NCBI GenBank assembly: GCA_030062745.1
Contig: CP099843.1
Coordinates: 15,355,997 to 15,419,996, forward strand
DNA from: Capitulum mitella
Taxonomy: Eukaryota; Arthropoda; Thecostraca; Pollicipedomorpha; Pollicipedidae
Reading direction: 5' to 3'
Length of the DNA stretch: 64,000 nucleotides
This document shows positions 36,673-47,021 of the stretch, piece by piece. Below the pieces are notes generated by a model. That model had not been told where the DNA came from. It did no database searches and saw only the letters and a program-made list of their open reading frames with translations. Position 1 is the first letter of the stretch, and each line of letters opens with the position of its first letter. The translations under genes and the position numbers were made by a program.

Positions 36673-38349
36673 GCGGACGGCCGCTGTCCGCATAATTCAC
36701 GTACAGCGGCCCGTTGCACAATCCGAGAACACTTGATCGGGCGCCGCCCGGCAGTGGTGAGCGCGGCCTCCCGAACCTTAGTCGCCTTCTGAGGCCGCCG
36801 AAGGCGGGCAGGAGCGGCTCCGGCGGCTCCGGTGTCGGCTGAGGACGCAGTCCGGGCCGGATTGGACCAGACCCAATCCCGGCCGAGGTCGGGAAATTGC
36901 TGACCGCGGCCGACCGATCGACAGTTACGGGAGTGGGGAGAGAGGACGGGAGGGGCACGCTGCGATCGTGCGGTTAGAACATCCCGCGGTCAGCAGGTGC
37001 AGTGGTCACGCTATTGATGTCTCCTTTCTGACGGGGCTTATGTGCAGGAGCGGTGGACGAATCAGCTTGCTGTCGGCAGTACCCGTGCAGCTGCATTTCA
37101 AGTACGCTTGGACGTTTGCATGGGGCGGTGCATGGGGCAGTGCAAGACAACAGTCGGCCAGGAGGAACGCATCGCAAAATCAGTCAGCACTAGCCTTGCG
37201 ACCGCTTGAGCAAAACCTCTGGGCCCTTCACGCCCCGCGTCTCTGATTTCACGCTAGAAACGATGCATGAAGTTTTGGCCGCGTTCCCGGCCCATTCAGC
37301 TGGGAGACGACGAGCATAAAACAAACACCAGTATTGCCGTAGTGCGTGTGATAAAAAATAAACAACAAAAATCAAATAAAAAGCACGTAGCTCCATCTCA
37401 GGCGAATGTTCCGCAACATGCCACCAGAGTCCCTGAAAGCAACGAAGAATCCCTGCATCCCTGCCGAGCCACATCAAACGTCTGAGCTCACCTCGAACTC
37501 TCGTCCACGAACAAAGGCAACTTCCGACTAATTTCATACCTCTCCCCTCTCACCACGTCCCTCGCCGGCCACCCGCCCACGCAAACAGCCCACCACCGCG
37601 CCCACCAGCTGGCCGCCGGCAGCACGTGCTCCCGGCCCGCATACGTGAGCTCCGGGCGGCGGAGGCGGCCGGACGGGCGCGGCGGCGCAGAGAAACGACG
37701 TCGTAACGGTGACGACGCCCGGCCGGCCGGCGTGGCGCGCGTCATAACTCTGGCCGCTCGTTTAGCGGCCTGCTGGCCGGCGTCAGACGGCGCTCAGTCC
37801 AGGCAGGGGCGCACTGCGTGCCACTGAGGACCCGGAGCTGGACGGGAGCTGGACCGGGTCGAGCTGTGGAAGCCGCCGACCTGCAGAGACGGCGGATAGA
37901 GCGCCACGGACAGGACGGGTTGGGTCAGCGTGGCGGCTTCCACCGCAGGCTCACTCGTGAAAAGATCAATGAAGAGCGTTTGCGTCATTATAAAGGCGTT
38001 TCCATCAGCTTTATCGCCACCATTTTTCATTCTGATCTTTCCATTGTTAAACAACTTGGTCATTTCCCAACACCAGCAACAAGCACTTCATATCACCGTC
38101 TGTCGGCGTCACTTTATCTCGCACCGCTATCGTTAGGGGTGTAACTTAGACCAGGCCTGCCAACAATGGCACGTGCAACGCACGTGCCGGGACGGCGCGC
38201 CAACACAGTACCTTGTTGTTGTGCGCCAGCTGGCGGATGTAGTAGAGATCCAGGTCCTGGATGACGTCCAGTTTGGGCGGCGTCAGCCGAGCGTGCCGTT
38301 CCTTGTTCCCTCCCATTACGGCCGTCGGCGACGGAAAGCACGCGTCCAT
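13384..38349 (-). CDS. RTKN: Rhotekin, 8 coding exons (gene-level entry)
   Basis: Rhotekin is a cytoplasmic scaffold that binds GTP-bound Rho through its N-terminal HR1 domain and acts in septin and actin organisation (family knowledge). Coding exons, all minus: 38349-38212, 30567-30377, 28080-27874, 26493-26314, 25764-25566, 24057-23935, 14401-14246 and 13621-13384. Domains in order: HR1 about residues 28-105, anillin-homology region about 110-292 (CCRLAAQP at 283-290), PH domain from about 306, then a Pro-rich tail ending RSRRKLNS. Junction phases are 0,2,2,2,0,(mismatch),2. The exons total 1432 nt, one more than a multiple of three, and the surplus base falls between the two PH exons. If that is an indel the product is about 476 residues, shorter than vertebrate rhotekins mainly in the tail. 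The ATG at 38349 has a strong context (GCCATGG) and an in-frame TGA at 38388-38386 upstream. A minus-strand AATAAA (12598-12593) is the first poly(A) candidate after the stop. Confidence 0.93.
14246..14401 (-). CDS. RTKN: Rhotekin coding exon 7 (C-terminal half of PH domain), with frame conflict
   Basis: Acceptor CTCTGCGACAG|G and donor CGGCT|gtgagt (phase 2). The frame that matches the PH C-terminal helix reads LELTVRPERGDRPDVRLRL and DDLAVWRAALEASV, with the invariant PH Trp. Read in phase 0 from the preceding exon, the first nine codons give DTELACGAE, a good match for the K-(E/D)-T strand of rhotekin PH domains, but that frame does not reach the helix. Removing one base in the GGG run near 14372-14376 would join the two. 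Possible causes are a 1-nt assembly error, a real frameshift allele, or an unseen micro-exon. Confidence 0.82.
14470..15305. repeat. 43-44 bp minisatellite in the PH-domain intron of rhotekin
   Basis: About 18 diverged copies of a unit built on GGCCTGTGTCATCGCAGGAG followed by AATAGGAGTCAGGTGACGGGCAT. It begins about 70 bp intronward of the acceptor of rhotekin exon 7. Confidence 0.9.
16890..18259 (+). promoter_or_regulatory. CpG-rich upstream region and 5' UTR of the synaptotagmin gene
   Basis: GC-rich, CpG-dense DNA directly before the synaptotagmin ATG. It contains long frames in several phases at once, which is what a CpG island looks like rather than a gene. There is no clear TATA box. 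A promoter here is inferred from position and composition. Confidence 0.45.
18260..18366 (+). CDS. Syt17: Synaptotagmin exon 1 (Cys-cluster N-terminus)
   Basis: ATG at 18260 in context AAGAGATGG, with an in-frame TGA at 18248-18250 that fixes the start. 35 codons plus two bases, then gtgaga. It encodes MAFCAQMCQKLCDLCRPCQS and an acidic DDTDEM. This lies 3.5 kb upstream of exon 2, and only the Cys pattern, phase and donor link the two, so the link is strong but not proven. Confidence 0.82.
18260..23317 (+). CDS. Syt17: Synaptotagmin, Syt17 (B/K protein)-like, 2 exons, nested in a rhotekin intron
   Basis: Two-C2-domain protein of the synaptotagmin family with no N-terminal transmembrane helix. 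CDS is 18260-18366 joined to 21847-23317 and encodes 525 residues. The splice is phase 2 on both sides (CAGAACAG|gtgaga ... CTGCAG|G). Exon 1 gives a Cys cluster (C4, C8, C12, C15, C18) followed by QSDDTDEM, resembling the palmitoylated Cys cluster of Syt17. C2A is about residues 248-369 and C2B about 377-525. The C2B segment DPFYNAGFGFVLPQ and the terminal WHRLYL match the Syt17/Syt15 branch. C2A lacks most calcium-binding Asp residues, and loop 3 of C2B is also degenerate, so calcium-independent membrane trafficking is likely. The gene is very GC-rich. Syt15 is the main alternative identity. Confidence 0.92.
21847..23317 (+). CDS. Syt17: Synaptotagmin exon 2 (linker, C2A, C2B)
   Basis: The acceptor CTGCAG at 21841-21846 gives phase 2 and an open frame VIRRNSPKKVR into the internal Met at 21881. 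Within the 478 codons from that Met, residues 1-195 are a low-complexity linker. C2A begins at VYGTVSVTVSF (about 199) and C2B at LGRLLVSLSYRP (about 330). The stop TGA is at 23315-23317. No further intron is present, which is unusual for synaptotagmin C2 domains and may be derived. Confidence 0.93.
23935..24057 (-). CDS. RTKN: Rhotekin coding exon 6 (N-terminal half of PH domain)
   Basis: Acceptor CGTTCCGCAG|AAC (phase 0) and donor AACAAG|gtagga (phase 0); 41 codons. WSELWATLRGYQLRLWPLEE is PH strands 1-3, and EPLHTIPVNK is the next strand up to the conserved NK found in rhotekin PH domains. The exon lies only 618 bp beyond the stop codon of the plus-strand synaptotagmin gene and would be covered in antisense if that gene uses the AATAAA at 24407. 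Confidence 0.9.
24407..24412 (+). terminator. First AATAAA after the synaptotagmin stop codon
   Basis: AATAAA about 1.1 kb after the stop, followed by an AT-rich stretch. No earlier AATAAA or ATTAAA was seen on this strand after 23317. If used, the 3' UTR runs antisense over rhotekin exon 6. Confidence 0.4.
25566..25764 (-). CDS. RTKN: Rhotekin coding exon 5 (end of anillin-homology region)
   Basis: Acceptor CCGCTGCAG|C (phase 2) and donor GTCCTG|gtgagc (phase 0). It encodes FTCIARANLRVQQVDE, SHDLTLTGLE and LPLFGQICCRLAAQP. The last block is a near-invariant signature shared by rhotekins and anillins just before the PH domain. Confidence 0.94.
26314..26493 (-). CDS. RTKN: Rhotekin coding exon 4 (anillin-homology region)
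   Basis: Acceptor TTTTCTCAG|C (phase 2) and donor GAAAACAG|gtcagc (phase 2). It encodes PPDFTCSLEVYSHVLHED followed by a Ser/Arg/Lys-rich stretch (STPRKIRQTLHSSISRTVGK). Vertebrate rhotekins have the matching F-x-L-x-L-E-x-Y motif and then a basic, Ser-rich linker. The donor is a minor-strength GTCAGC. The open frame continues 77 nt past it, so a longer exon is possible but would break the phase. Confidence 0.88.
27874..28080 (-). CDS. RTKN: Rhotekin coding exon 3 (start of anillin-homology region)
   Basis: Acceptor GCCACCAG|G (phase 2) and donor TGTGTT|gtgagt (phase 2). The translation contains RLCVSDVRMPLIWK, then FRNRGDFRRFAVFCLI and DTTLVNPVDRSMTDVCF. This is the conserved rhotekin block that starts the C2-like anillin-homology region, in which a central IPLMWKD-type motif is characteristic. 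Confidence 0.93.
30377..30567 (-). CDS. RTKN: Rhotekin coding exon 2 (HR1 Rho-binding domain)
   Basis: Acceptor GGCAG|GACTATGAC (phase 0) and donor AAACG|gtgggc (phase 2). The 63 complete codons hold the HR1 core: KIDVEIKIREG, then LLAACKHPQQSLEAAKTLL and ELQRRK. These align position for position with rhotekin HR1 helices, and the domain is expected to form the antiparallel coiled coil that contacts Rho-GTP. The donor is a weaker GTGGGC, but its phase fits the next exon exactly. Confidence 0.92.
32960..33065. promoter_or_regulatory. Cluster of CRE-like TGACGTCA sites in rhotekin intron 1
   Basis: Two full palindromic TGACGTCA sites (32995-33002, 33054-33061) and further GACGTCAC sites near 32972 and 33043, partly from a ~72-bp tandem duplication (AGCACCG.ACG..GTCACG). 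TGACGTCA is the CREB/ATF consensus. Function is inferred only. Confidence 0.4.
38212..38349 (-). CDS. RTKN: Rhotekin coding exon 1 (N-terminus, start of HR1)
   Basis: 46 codons from the ATG to AAG|gtactg, ending in phase 0. Residues 28-46 read VIQDLDLYYIRQLAHNNK, which closely matches the N-terminus of the vertebrate rhotekin isoform that begins with an ILEDLNMLYIRQ-type motif. A possible 5' UTR acceptor (TTCCCAG|GGG, exon base 38409) lies 60 nt upstream, followed by an in-frame stop, so translation most likely begins at this ATG. Confidence 0.9.
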
Positions 38350-40487
38350 GGCCGAGCTGCTGGGCCCAGTCGAGGAGAGAGCGTGTCACGCGCGGTCGGA
38401 CGGCGGCCCCTGGGAACGGAGGGGGACTCACGGGGGCGCCGGTCCGTGCCCGTGCCGCCACGTGTCGCGCCCGGTCGCCTCCTGGTGACGCAGCGCCGCG
38501 GCGTCCGGCCGACGTCTGAGCTATTTTCACGCGGCGCCGCGGCCGGCCGTCGCGTCCATTCAGCCGCCCGGCGAAGTCACAGGACGGTCGGCCTGTTTAT
38601 CTTTGGCGAGAGCGGGGCCGAGGGCCGGCCGCGCCGCACCTGCGAGACGGGGCCGGCCGGCCGCACGAGCTGGCACGCGCAGCCGGTCCGGCCCAACCCA
38701 GTGGCCGACATCGACAGCGACAGGGCAGCGGCCACCGAACCTCGGCCCAGGACGCGCCCGCGGCGGGGCGGCCGGGCCCAGCGCTGCAGGCGGCCGGACC
38801 AGGCCGGGCCGGGCCCGGTTCGTCCAACCGTGCATCCTGGGACACCACCGGGCGGGCAGTGGCGGCCCGGGAGCTAAGCGGCGGCCGGTGCTGACCCAGC
38901 CGCCGCAGCGCGGCTCGTCCGGAGCTGACGGGCCGGTGCGGCCTGCGCCGGGAGGAGCTCGTTAGCGCGGAGTTGGACCTCCCGCTGGCGCCGACGGATG
39001 GCCGCCGCAAAAACCGACGGCGAACCACCCAGAGCCCGGCGGGGCTGTGCCTGCACGCGGCCAGCACATAGGCCGCCGGTCTCCGTCTGCACGCCGGCAG
39101 ACATCGGGCTCTGACTCTGTCCATAGGCGAGGAAGAACGGCCGCGTGCCATCGTCGGCGATGAGACTAGCCACCGAGCCGGACCCGTCAGGGGCCTCCGT
39201 CGTCGCAGAACGCTCCGCCGGCCCGCCGAAGGGGAGCGTCCATCTCCCGACAGCGAGATCTGGCCAGACGGCCGGCCGGCCGGCGACCGGGGCCCCGGCG
39301 AAGAATCCCAGCTATTCCTGGACCCATCCAGGGACCAGATGTGCTCGTGACGGATGGGGACGAGTCGAGGGCGAGCCCCGCCACGGACCCGCCGGACGCC
39401 TCACGGCCGCTCCGGTGCCGCCTGCTGTCGAGAGCGGCCGGCGGTCCGTTTCGGCGGCTCTGGCCGGCTCCGGCAGCGGCACCGGCCGGCCGCCGGTAAT
39501 GATACGTCTGCCGTGAGCGGCGGCGGCGGCCGGCTCCCACGGCCGGCGTCAGCTGCGGCCGCGGCGGCAGAGGGGCGCCGCCCGCCGGCGCCGGTCGGCC
39601 CAGTTCCGGCCCACAGCGGCGTCCGGCGGCGCCCCGGCCAGCGCAGCGGCCGGAGCCGCCGAGCCCTCGGCAGGAACAGCGGCCGAGACGACGCCACCGC
39701 CGCCGCCGCCGCCCCCGCTTCCGGTCCGGCGCCGAGATAGGGTAGCAGCGGTCCGGACGAGTGCAGGGATATCCTGCTGGGGTGAGGCGGTGTCACGGTG
39801 ACATGATGCACAACAAAATGGTCCGTTTTGGAGCCATTCGTGCCAATGATGACGATCAGATCTCATTCGGGTCAACGTGTGACTGATACAACTGATGTTG
39901 ATGCCATTACAGCAGGCCGCTGCTGACAAGCGAGCGTGATCAGCCCTATCACACTGATTGACCACGTCCGAGTTCAATTCATCTTCCGAAAGCAGAGGAG
40001 AGTTACACCTCGGTAGATCCGTTCGTCCCAAACACCACTGGCACAGGACGAAACAAAAATCTTCCGCATGTTAGAGTCGCAACCTCGAGTTCTGAGGAAC
40101 ATGCAATGTTTATCTAAAGCAAAGCTCAAACCAACGTTCCTTTTTCCCGATTCAAGGCATGTACAGGTTTGGCTGTATGGGCTAGGAAGTATTTCCGGTC
40201 CCCAGGTGTCGTAAAACTGGGTGTCAGCTCAGTTACGTCATCGTTACATCAGACAATGCCGATACTTGGTCGGAGCCCACGTCAAACGGTCCGGCCACGT
40301 CCCTCAGCGGCCGCCAGAGGGCCCCGCTCGTGGTAACATCAGGCAGGCCCGGTCCCGTCAGCGTCGACAGCCGCCGCTAATAATTGGCCACGGCCGACCG
40401 ACGCCCGAGCTCGGCTGCAAGCGGCCGCGGCCGGCCAGCCGTGCAGACGGCCGCGGGTCTTGACGGGTCTTGACGGGTCCTGTCGCC

Positions 40488-40625
40488 CCTCCGGCCTGGC
40501 GCCGCTTCTCCGGCCTGGCGCCGCTCCTCCGGCCCTGATGCCGCTCCCCCGGCCCTGGCGCCGCTTCTCCGGCCTTGGCGCCGCTCCCCCGGCCCTGGCG
40601 CCCCTCCTCCGACCATGGCGCCGGA
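40488..40625. repeat. ~20-bp GC-rich minisatellite
   Basis: About seven copies of CTCCGGCCCTGGCGCCGCT with point changes. Confidence 0.85.
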
Positions 40626-40924
40626 ACAGACGGCCGGTCACCAGCGTCGCACGGACGCGGGCCGCCGGCTACGCTGGTGCAAACGGCGTCCGGCCCGACC
40701 GCCCACCAGCCAGACAACGGAGCTCAGCCGAGCAGAAACGGCAGTCCGAGCCAAGTCAAGCCAGCGCGAGCAGAGCAGCGTGCAGCCCTACTCGAGCAGA
40801 GCTGAGTGAAGCAGAGCCGACTGCTGGTCTGATTGTGAGTAATGACGCAAGAAACATGGGCTGAGACGTCCAGTCTCGAGTTAATTTTCGTGTCTCATCA
40901 CGCGTCACTTAGTCACCTGAGACG

Positions 40925-40992
40925 GAGTCGAGTCAGGCCGAGCTGGGCCGAGCTGGGCCGAGTCAGGCCGAGCTGGGCAGAGCCGAGTCGCA
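40925..40992. repeat. Short tandem repeat of GAGCTGGGCC units
   Basis: Alternating GAGTCAGGCC and GAGCTGGGCC 10-mers. Confidence 0.75.
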
Positions 40993-43900
40993 GTCGCCTG
41001 CCAGAGGAGGGCGGACTTCGCCCAGAGTCGCAGAGCAGAGAGGCTGTGAGGCGCGCGGAGGAGACAGCGCACCTCGCCCAAATGCAGTCCACTGCTAGTC
41101 GTTCCAGCGCTACCAGCAACCGCGCAGGAGACTGAGGCAGATCAAACCGGACCTAGCTCCATGACACGAACCTGCGCGGCGGCGATACCAAGTCCGGCCG
41201 TCAGCGGAGCAGGCGCCGGACCGACGCCGCCCGGCCGGGCAGGACGCAGCCGGCCGGTCCGGGCGCCCCCGGCCAGCTCCTCGCCGCCACCGATGGGAAA
41301 GCGGTCACGCCGCGATCGGAACACGAAACCGGGCGCCGCTTTCGACGGCTCCGAAAACCGCGGCGGGCGTGGCCGGCGGGCGGCCGGTGCTGGCAGGTCG
41401 GGCCACTCGCAGTGCGCCGGCCGCCGACGCAGACGGTCGGAGGCATCCTCGTGACCGGGCCGGTGTTCAGGAGTATTCATGAGCCGCCCGCGGCGCGGCG
41501 GGGCGCGCGGCTGGGAGGCGGGGTACGGGCGTCCCGCCGGGCTCACCGCCCACCCGGTTTGTCAGGGCCCGGCCGAGCAGCGCGGTGGCCCTGGGCCTGC
41601 GCTCTGGGGTTAAGTGCCGTCTCTGTCGCGAGGATCGAGCACCTGGGGTCTTTCCCCGGCAGCCCTTGACCTGGACCTCCACCCGCGTTATCCTTGATTT
41701 CCTCCGTCAACACGGTGCCAGCAGCAGTCGGTGGTTGACTCCCTGTCATGGCCGGACCTCGTCGGGCCCCAGCCAGGACCAAATGACGCCAATGCCGGGG
41801 AGCGGCCCGCCGCGGAAGGATCGGGTCAGGTCGCCACGGGCGCCGCACTAGACTGGAACACGGGAGATGTCTGCTGAATACCGGGCGGCCGGCCACCACC
41901 CCCGGCGCGTTTAAACAGCACCCCGGCCGTGTAAACACTGCAGCCATGAAGCGGGATAAACAGCGGCGGGACGCAGCGGCACGGCCGCCGCCCGACGACG
42001 TCCGTCACGCTCCGGCGGCCGGTGGTCGCACGGAGACGGCGAAAGCCGCGCTCCGCACCCCCCGCCCGACGCCGACCTGATTGGCCGAAATCCGCCGCCT
42101 CGGCTTCACAACAGCTGCCGCTCAGGACAGCGGCTGCGAGTCAGGGCGGGAGAACGGCCGGCGCGGCCTCCGAACGGTGCCGAGCTAGGCGTCGGGGCAG
42201 ACGACGCGCCGCCTCTGCCGACCCCACAGACAGGAGATCGGCAGCCGCGCCGGCCCGCCCCGGCGCCCGACGCGGCCCGGTCCGGCGGCAGACGCCCGGT
42301 CTCCGCATCACTCGCGGCGCTAACCGGCGGCGTGACGTCGGAACACGGCCGGCTGAGCGGCGGGGACGGCGAACGCTCCGCGCCGGCCTTCCGAGCGCGG
42401 TCTGGCGGAAAACCAACCGAGCGGTTTTTCCATTCATCCACAAACTGGTTTCGGCACAGGTCCGGTGCGCAGCCCCAGGATCTCGCAGTGCCACACGCGG
42501 TCCCGCCCGTTCTCAAAGCCACTTTTTACCTTCCGAAACCCCGGCCATGATGAATCTTCGTCCTCGTCCTAAGCCAAACAATGACCCCGGAGACAATCGC
42601 ACCGGTGGCCAAGCCGCTGTCTGCCATTCGGCGAATCTCCAGCGCCCAAACAATACTAGCACACTGACAGGCGAACGCTGCAAAGCTGCATCGCCCAGCC
42701 CGTGGGCCATGCGGCTGCTACGTTCGGACAAGACGGACGAGCGACAGCGGTGGCACTCCACCCATGAACGAATGCCGGGATGCGGCACCTGCTCCTTCTC
42801 CTGTGGTTTACAAAAGCATTCAGTGCAACTTTCCGGTCCGGACGAGCTGTCGCAGAACCAGCAGAACTCCCGAGCTCTCATGCAAGCCTTCGGACAAGTT
42901 GAGTTGTACATGCAAGACCTGAATCAACATACTAATCGTGATCCCGGCATTGAGACAAAAACGAAAACGGGCACATCCTTTATCTCCAGAAACGCCCGAG
43001 ACGTTTCATGGTAACGTCAGCAAGACACAACGAGTGAAACACGCTGTGCTCTGCTCTAGCGCTCACGAAAAGCGGCTAAATCCCGTTCCGAGGTTGAGAC
43101 TAACGTTTCCCAGACACACGAGGAGAAAAGCGCTCTTTGTCCCATCTCTACACACAGCGTAGAGGCAACCGGTGTAGTTCCAAAACTGCAGCCACCGCAA
43201 AAGACAAAGCTTTTCCCACAGCCTGGAGACCACCCATCCCACGTCCCAGATGCGTCGCGTGCCGAACCGGCGCGTTCACGTCACCATGACATCACATCCC
43301 GGAAGGAGCGATACCCAGCCGGGACCACGTGCCTGCAGGCTGCGCCGCCTGATCGGTGGCCGGCAGACACCGCTCCGTCGTTCACGGTCAGCGCGGAATG
43401 CTCGCTGCAACCTGACCCGACGCGCAGAGGCCTGCAGCGCTGCTCCAGAGCGGCACACTAACGGCCACCTGAAAGCATCACGGCGGCGACACTCAATGCC
43501 TGACCGCACTGGAGAAGCGTCTTTCAGGAGCACCAGCGTCCGGGACAAATGGAGCTCGCTGCGGGGAGGCACGCCTCCTGCGCGTCACGTGCAGCTGCTG
43601 GACGGGCAGAACCAAAGCGACCACCGCAGACAGACGGCTGGCATCGCCACCTGCACGCCACACGGGCGGCGAGCCGGTGCGGCGCCGCTCGTCAGGCAAC
43701 GCCGGGTAATTCGACAGCCGCGCCCAGGGCCGCTCAAGCGCGTCGTGAGTCCCAGGAGACGGTAGACGACCAGGAGATGGCACACAGCAATAATTATTTG
43801 CCGTCGAAGTTCCGAAAAGTATATGGAAAACCCCGAAACAGTTCCAGCTCAGGCACCATAGACGATTAAACAATGAACCTATTGGGGCTAAAGGCAACCA

Positions 43901-45000
43901 GTTGAACTGCCTGAATGTCTGGCTACAACAACGCAGATGACACAGCATACGCGGAAACCAACCACTGGAACTGATCGGTGATCGGTCAGAGCCTCACGAA
44001 CAAAATGGATGGCTCCATATGAGTCATCGTGGAGCGGTGCTGGTCGACCAGCCTGCTCGGTGCTGTGCTGCCAGGCCAATCGGTGCTGACCAGCACCAGG
44101 AAAGTGAATCGGCTCACTGCGCCACCATCAAGCTGCCGGAGGAGTCGCTGCTCGAGGTCGCACGGCTGACCGGCTGGAGTCCAGCCGACGCCTGGAGCGG
44201 CGGGACTGCTCCTCTGAGACTGCTTCCACAGCGCCGCCGACTGAGCACGGACCAGTTCAGCCGCACAGACGAGCACGGACCGCGCCGGGACTGCAGTCCC
44301 AGCCCGCGGGCTGACCCCCCTCCCGTCCCGCTTCTGCGCGCCGTTCGAATCGCAGAACGGCCGCCCTCCGGGGCCCAGTTCAAATCCCAGCGACCTTGCG
44401 CTCCCGAGCCAGCAGCCGATCCCGACCTCGGCAGCAGGGACCGCCGGGGCAGGGGCAGGGGCAGGGGCCGGCGGTCGGAGGGACCCTGGGACAGGAGCCG
44501 CCGTCAGATCGCGCCCTCACGAGACGTCCGCCAGCGCCTTACGTCACCACCACTGATCCGGCGCGGCCGCGGCAGCAGCTGCGCGCAAACTGGCGGCGTG
44601 CCGGCCGGCGCATGCTGCCGCTGCCGCTGCCCCAGGGGACGGCCGCCCGTTGGAGAGCACGCGCCACCTCGCGGCCAGCCATGGACGGCCCAGCTGGCGT
44701 CGGGCGCGGGACAAAACGGGCCTAACGCCACCCGCCGCGGCCAGGTCCGGCCGAGACTGGACGAATCGAAGAGGGGAACGCCAAACGATCGCTGACTGTG
44801 TTTGCAATGATGAAGACGAGGTTTTGTGGTGAGAATAGATAAAACGGACTGATATGGCTAGAAGACAGGATTTACGTAAGGCACAGGCTAAAATAAAAAA
44901 GCCTTGATTCTACTCTTAAAATTTAATTGCAAACATTGGGAAAGCGGCCCTGTGAAATCCTTCAACTGGTTATTTATGAAAAAAAAAATGGTATATCAGT

Positions 45001-47021
45001 TTTTACTTGTTTTGTTCTCTTTCAAACAACTCATTTGTAAAAGGAGCTTATTGTTGGAAACCTCTGACCATAACGTGGGTCAATTCACCCATCCGACTCC
45101 CATCTGGCTACGCTACCGGATAAAGGCTTGGTTGATCTCATTCTTGTCCAAGCCGTGACTACAGATAAGCGACTGTTCCATTACTTTAAGCTTTGAAACG
45201 GTGCCTTGACATCTGGTTGAGCGCGCCGATTGTTCTTAATATGGCGAATCACTGTTGCTGTTGTGATAGGAACACGCCGCCTTCAGACCGGTTCACGGCT
45301 GAGTTTTGCTTGGTCTATTTAAAGCAGGGCGGAAAAGACCTTGCGTTACCAAAGTGAAATAGATTCATTTAAAAACTGTTCTGAGAGCATTTAAACGTAA
45401 GACTGGACAACAACAGTAAATGAACCGATTTTAAACCGAAAAATTTCCCTGCAAACCAAACGTCAAACTCGTACAGGGACTTTTGCACCTGTCTGACCAG
45501 GTGAGTGAGGACCTACGCCAAATTACCGCCAGTGCGCCAAGGATTGCCGGCTTTTGGGCCTTCCTCGGTGTTTCTCATGCTGGAGCTCGTAAAATGAACT
45601 GCTCACGGACCAGCAGATCTTGGCCATGGCGTTGGAAAACGCATGCGTCGCCACACACTGGCACCGACCGGCCGCTGATCGCCGGAAAATCATTGGTGGC
45701 AAGGCAAAATGGCTGTCACTACAAGTTTGATATTGACTCCGGCTGCGTAACTGTGTAAAAGAAATCAGTGCTAAATCATAACTTAGTCGTCATTGCAGCT
45801 GGAGCCACCCAGTCACAGCAAATGCATTATCAACTGGTCGAACAATCACAACAAACAAGTCTCAATAATTAAGTAAACGTCAAATTAAAGCGGTTACGAA
45901 AATCATGTCTTTAAATTCCTTTGCTAAGGACTGAAGAAGTCTGACAACGAGTGCAATCTTAAAATGTCTAAAAGTGTTTTCCGTTACACGGTTTCTCCCA
46001 CCAACCGCGCCCGAAGATGAACGGGCAGACTAACCGGTCACGTGGGATCGACGGTACCCGGCTGTTGGATGTCTGCCGAACACGAGCACATTGCGCAATG
46101 CGCATGCATGCCGCCCCGGAGCTGTTCTTATGCACGGCGTGCAGCGGCCACGTTCCACCATTTCCCACGGTCGCCTCGTGCAAAGGCCAATTTACGACCA
46201 CAATATCTTCCCTGTTTTCAGCGGGACAGGAACTTTGGAAAACGTGTGGAGAGGGCTAACAAATGCAAATTTTACACGATTCGTGAATCGCGTGAATCAT
46301 CATGCGAATCACGATTTAATTCAAAATTTACACCTGCAGATTCTCGTGATCATGGTGATTCGTGAATCATGATTCATGAATTCAAAATCTACACCTGCAG
46401 GTGTAGATTCTGAGTACACCAGCAGGCTTCGGCAACTACTTGTATTATTTATGCAACACCACACAGCTAACGCTAAGAAATGAATGACGACTGAAAGCAT
46501 GGCCTGCGAGCCCACCCCTCTACACCAAGGTCTGGGCCAGAGACCAGAGACCAGAGAACCAGACTAGAGTACCGCATGCGGAACTCCGTCGTTCAGGACC
46601 GAACAGAGCTTAGACCGCGACTGTTCTCAGCGGTCCCAAACAACCGTGGGGGGCGAGAGCTGGGGTTGCAGCAGTCGGCTGGAATTGAAATGGTAAAAGA
46701 ATAGCAGAAAATATTTCAGCGTAAATCTTATTCGGGGAACAACCTGTTTATGCTTTTAAGAAGCAAATGATGGCATAATAATGATTTGCGCGCATGGAAA
46801 TGTGAGATATATGGAATGTATGAGCAGGGCTACCTCATTCAAGAAAAGCGGACAAATCCAAAAGGTAGTAAATTAAAGACAGAAGTATTTCTAAACAATG
46901 TATTTGGATTCATCCGTTGAATAGCATAGCAGAAAAAGGTGTCTCGGGGTCACATGTCAAGTCACGCATCTGAATACGATTTAAGATACAGAACAACTAT
47001 AAGAAATACTTTACATTTTAA
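45001..47021. other. AT-richer DNA without recognisable genes
   Basis: Composition drops sharply from the CpG-rich block. Only short frames; the palindrome-rich block at 46275-46409 is the sole structure seen. Confidence 0.55.
46386..46409. repeat. Perfect 24-bp palindrome
   Basis: Half-site AATCTACACCTG followed by its exact reverse complement, centred on CTGCAG. It lies in a short block rich in GATTCGTGAATC-type palindromes (46275-46385). Confidence 0.8.

Larger units (their letters stand above)
28081..38211. other. Rhotekin introns 1 and 2
   Basis: Only exon 2 (30567-30377) is coding here. The rest is GC-rich intron with C-runs (30165, 33332), a GCG microsatellite at 29829-29855, a CCG microsatellite at 36640-36672 and the CRE-like cluster. 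Long frames in both strands around 29.4-30.0 and 36.2-36.7 kb follow the GC content and show no domains. Confidence 0.6.
38410..45000. other. CpG-rich block upstream of rhotekin exon 1
   Basis: Very GC-rich with frequent CpG. Open frames up to 330 codons exist in several overlapping phases and are low-complexity Arg/Pro/Ala-rich, as expected by chance. It likely holds the promoter and 5' UTR for the 38349 start. No gene was recognised. Confidence 0.5.

Noticed and set aside
42022..43014. 330-codon plus-strand open frame
   Set aside because: It lies in very GC-rich DNA where several phases are open at once; the translation is Arg/Pro/Ala-rich without domains, and no splice signals or homology support it.
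44019..44795. 258-codon plus-strand open frame
   Set aside because: Same GC artefact; no domain, start context or splice support.
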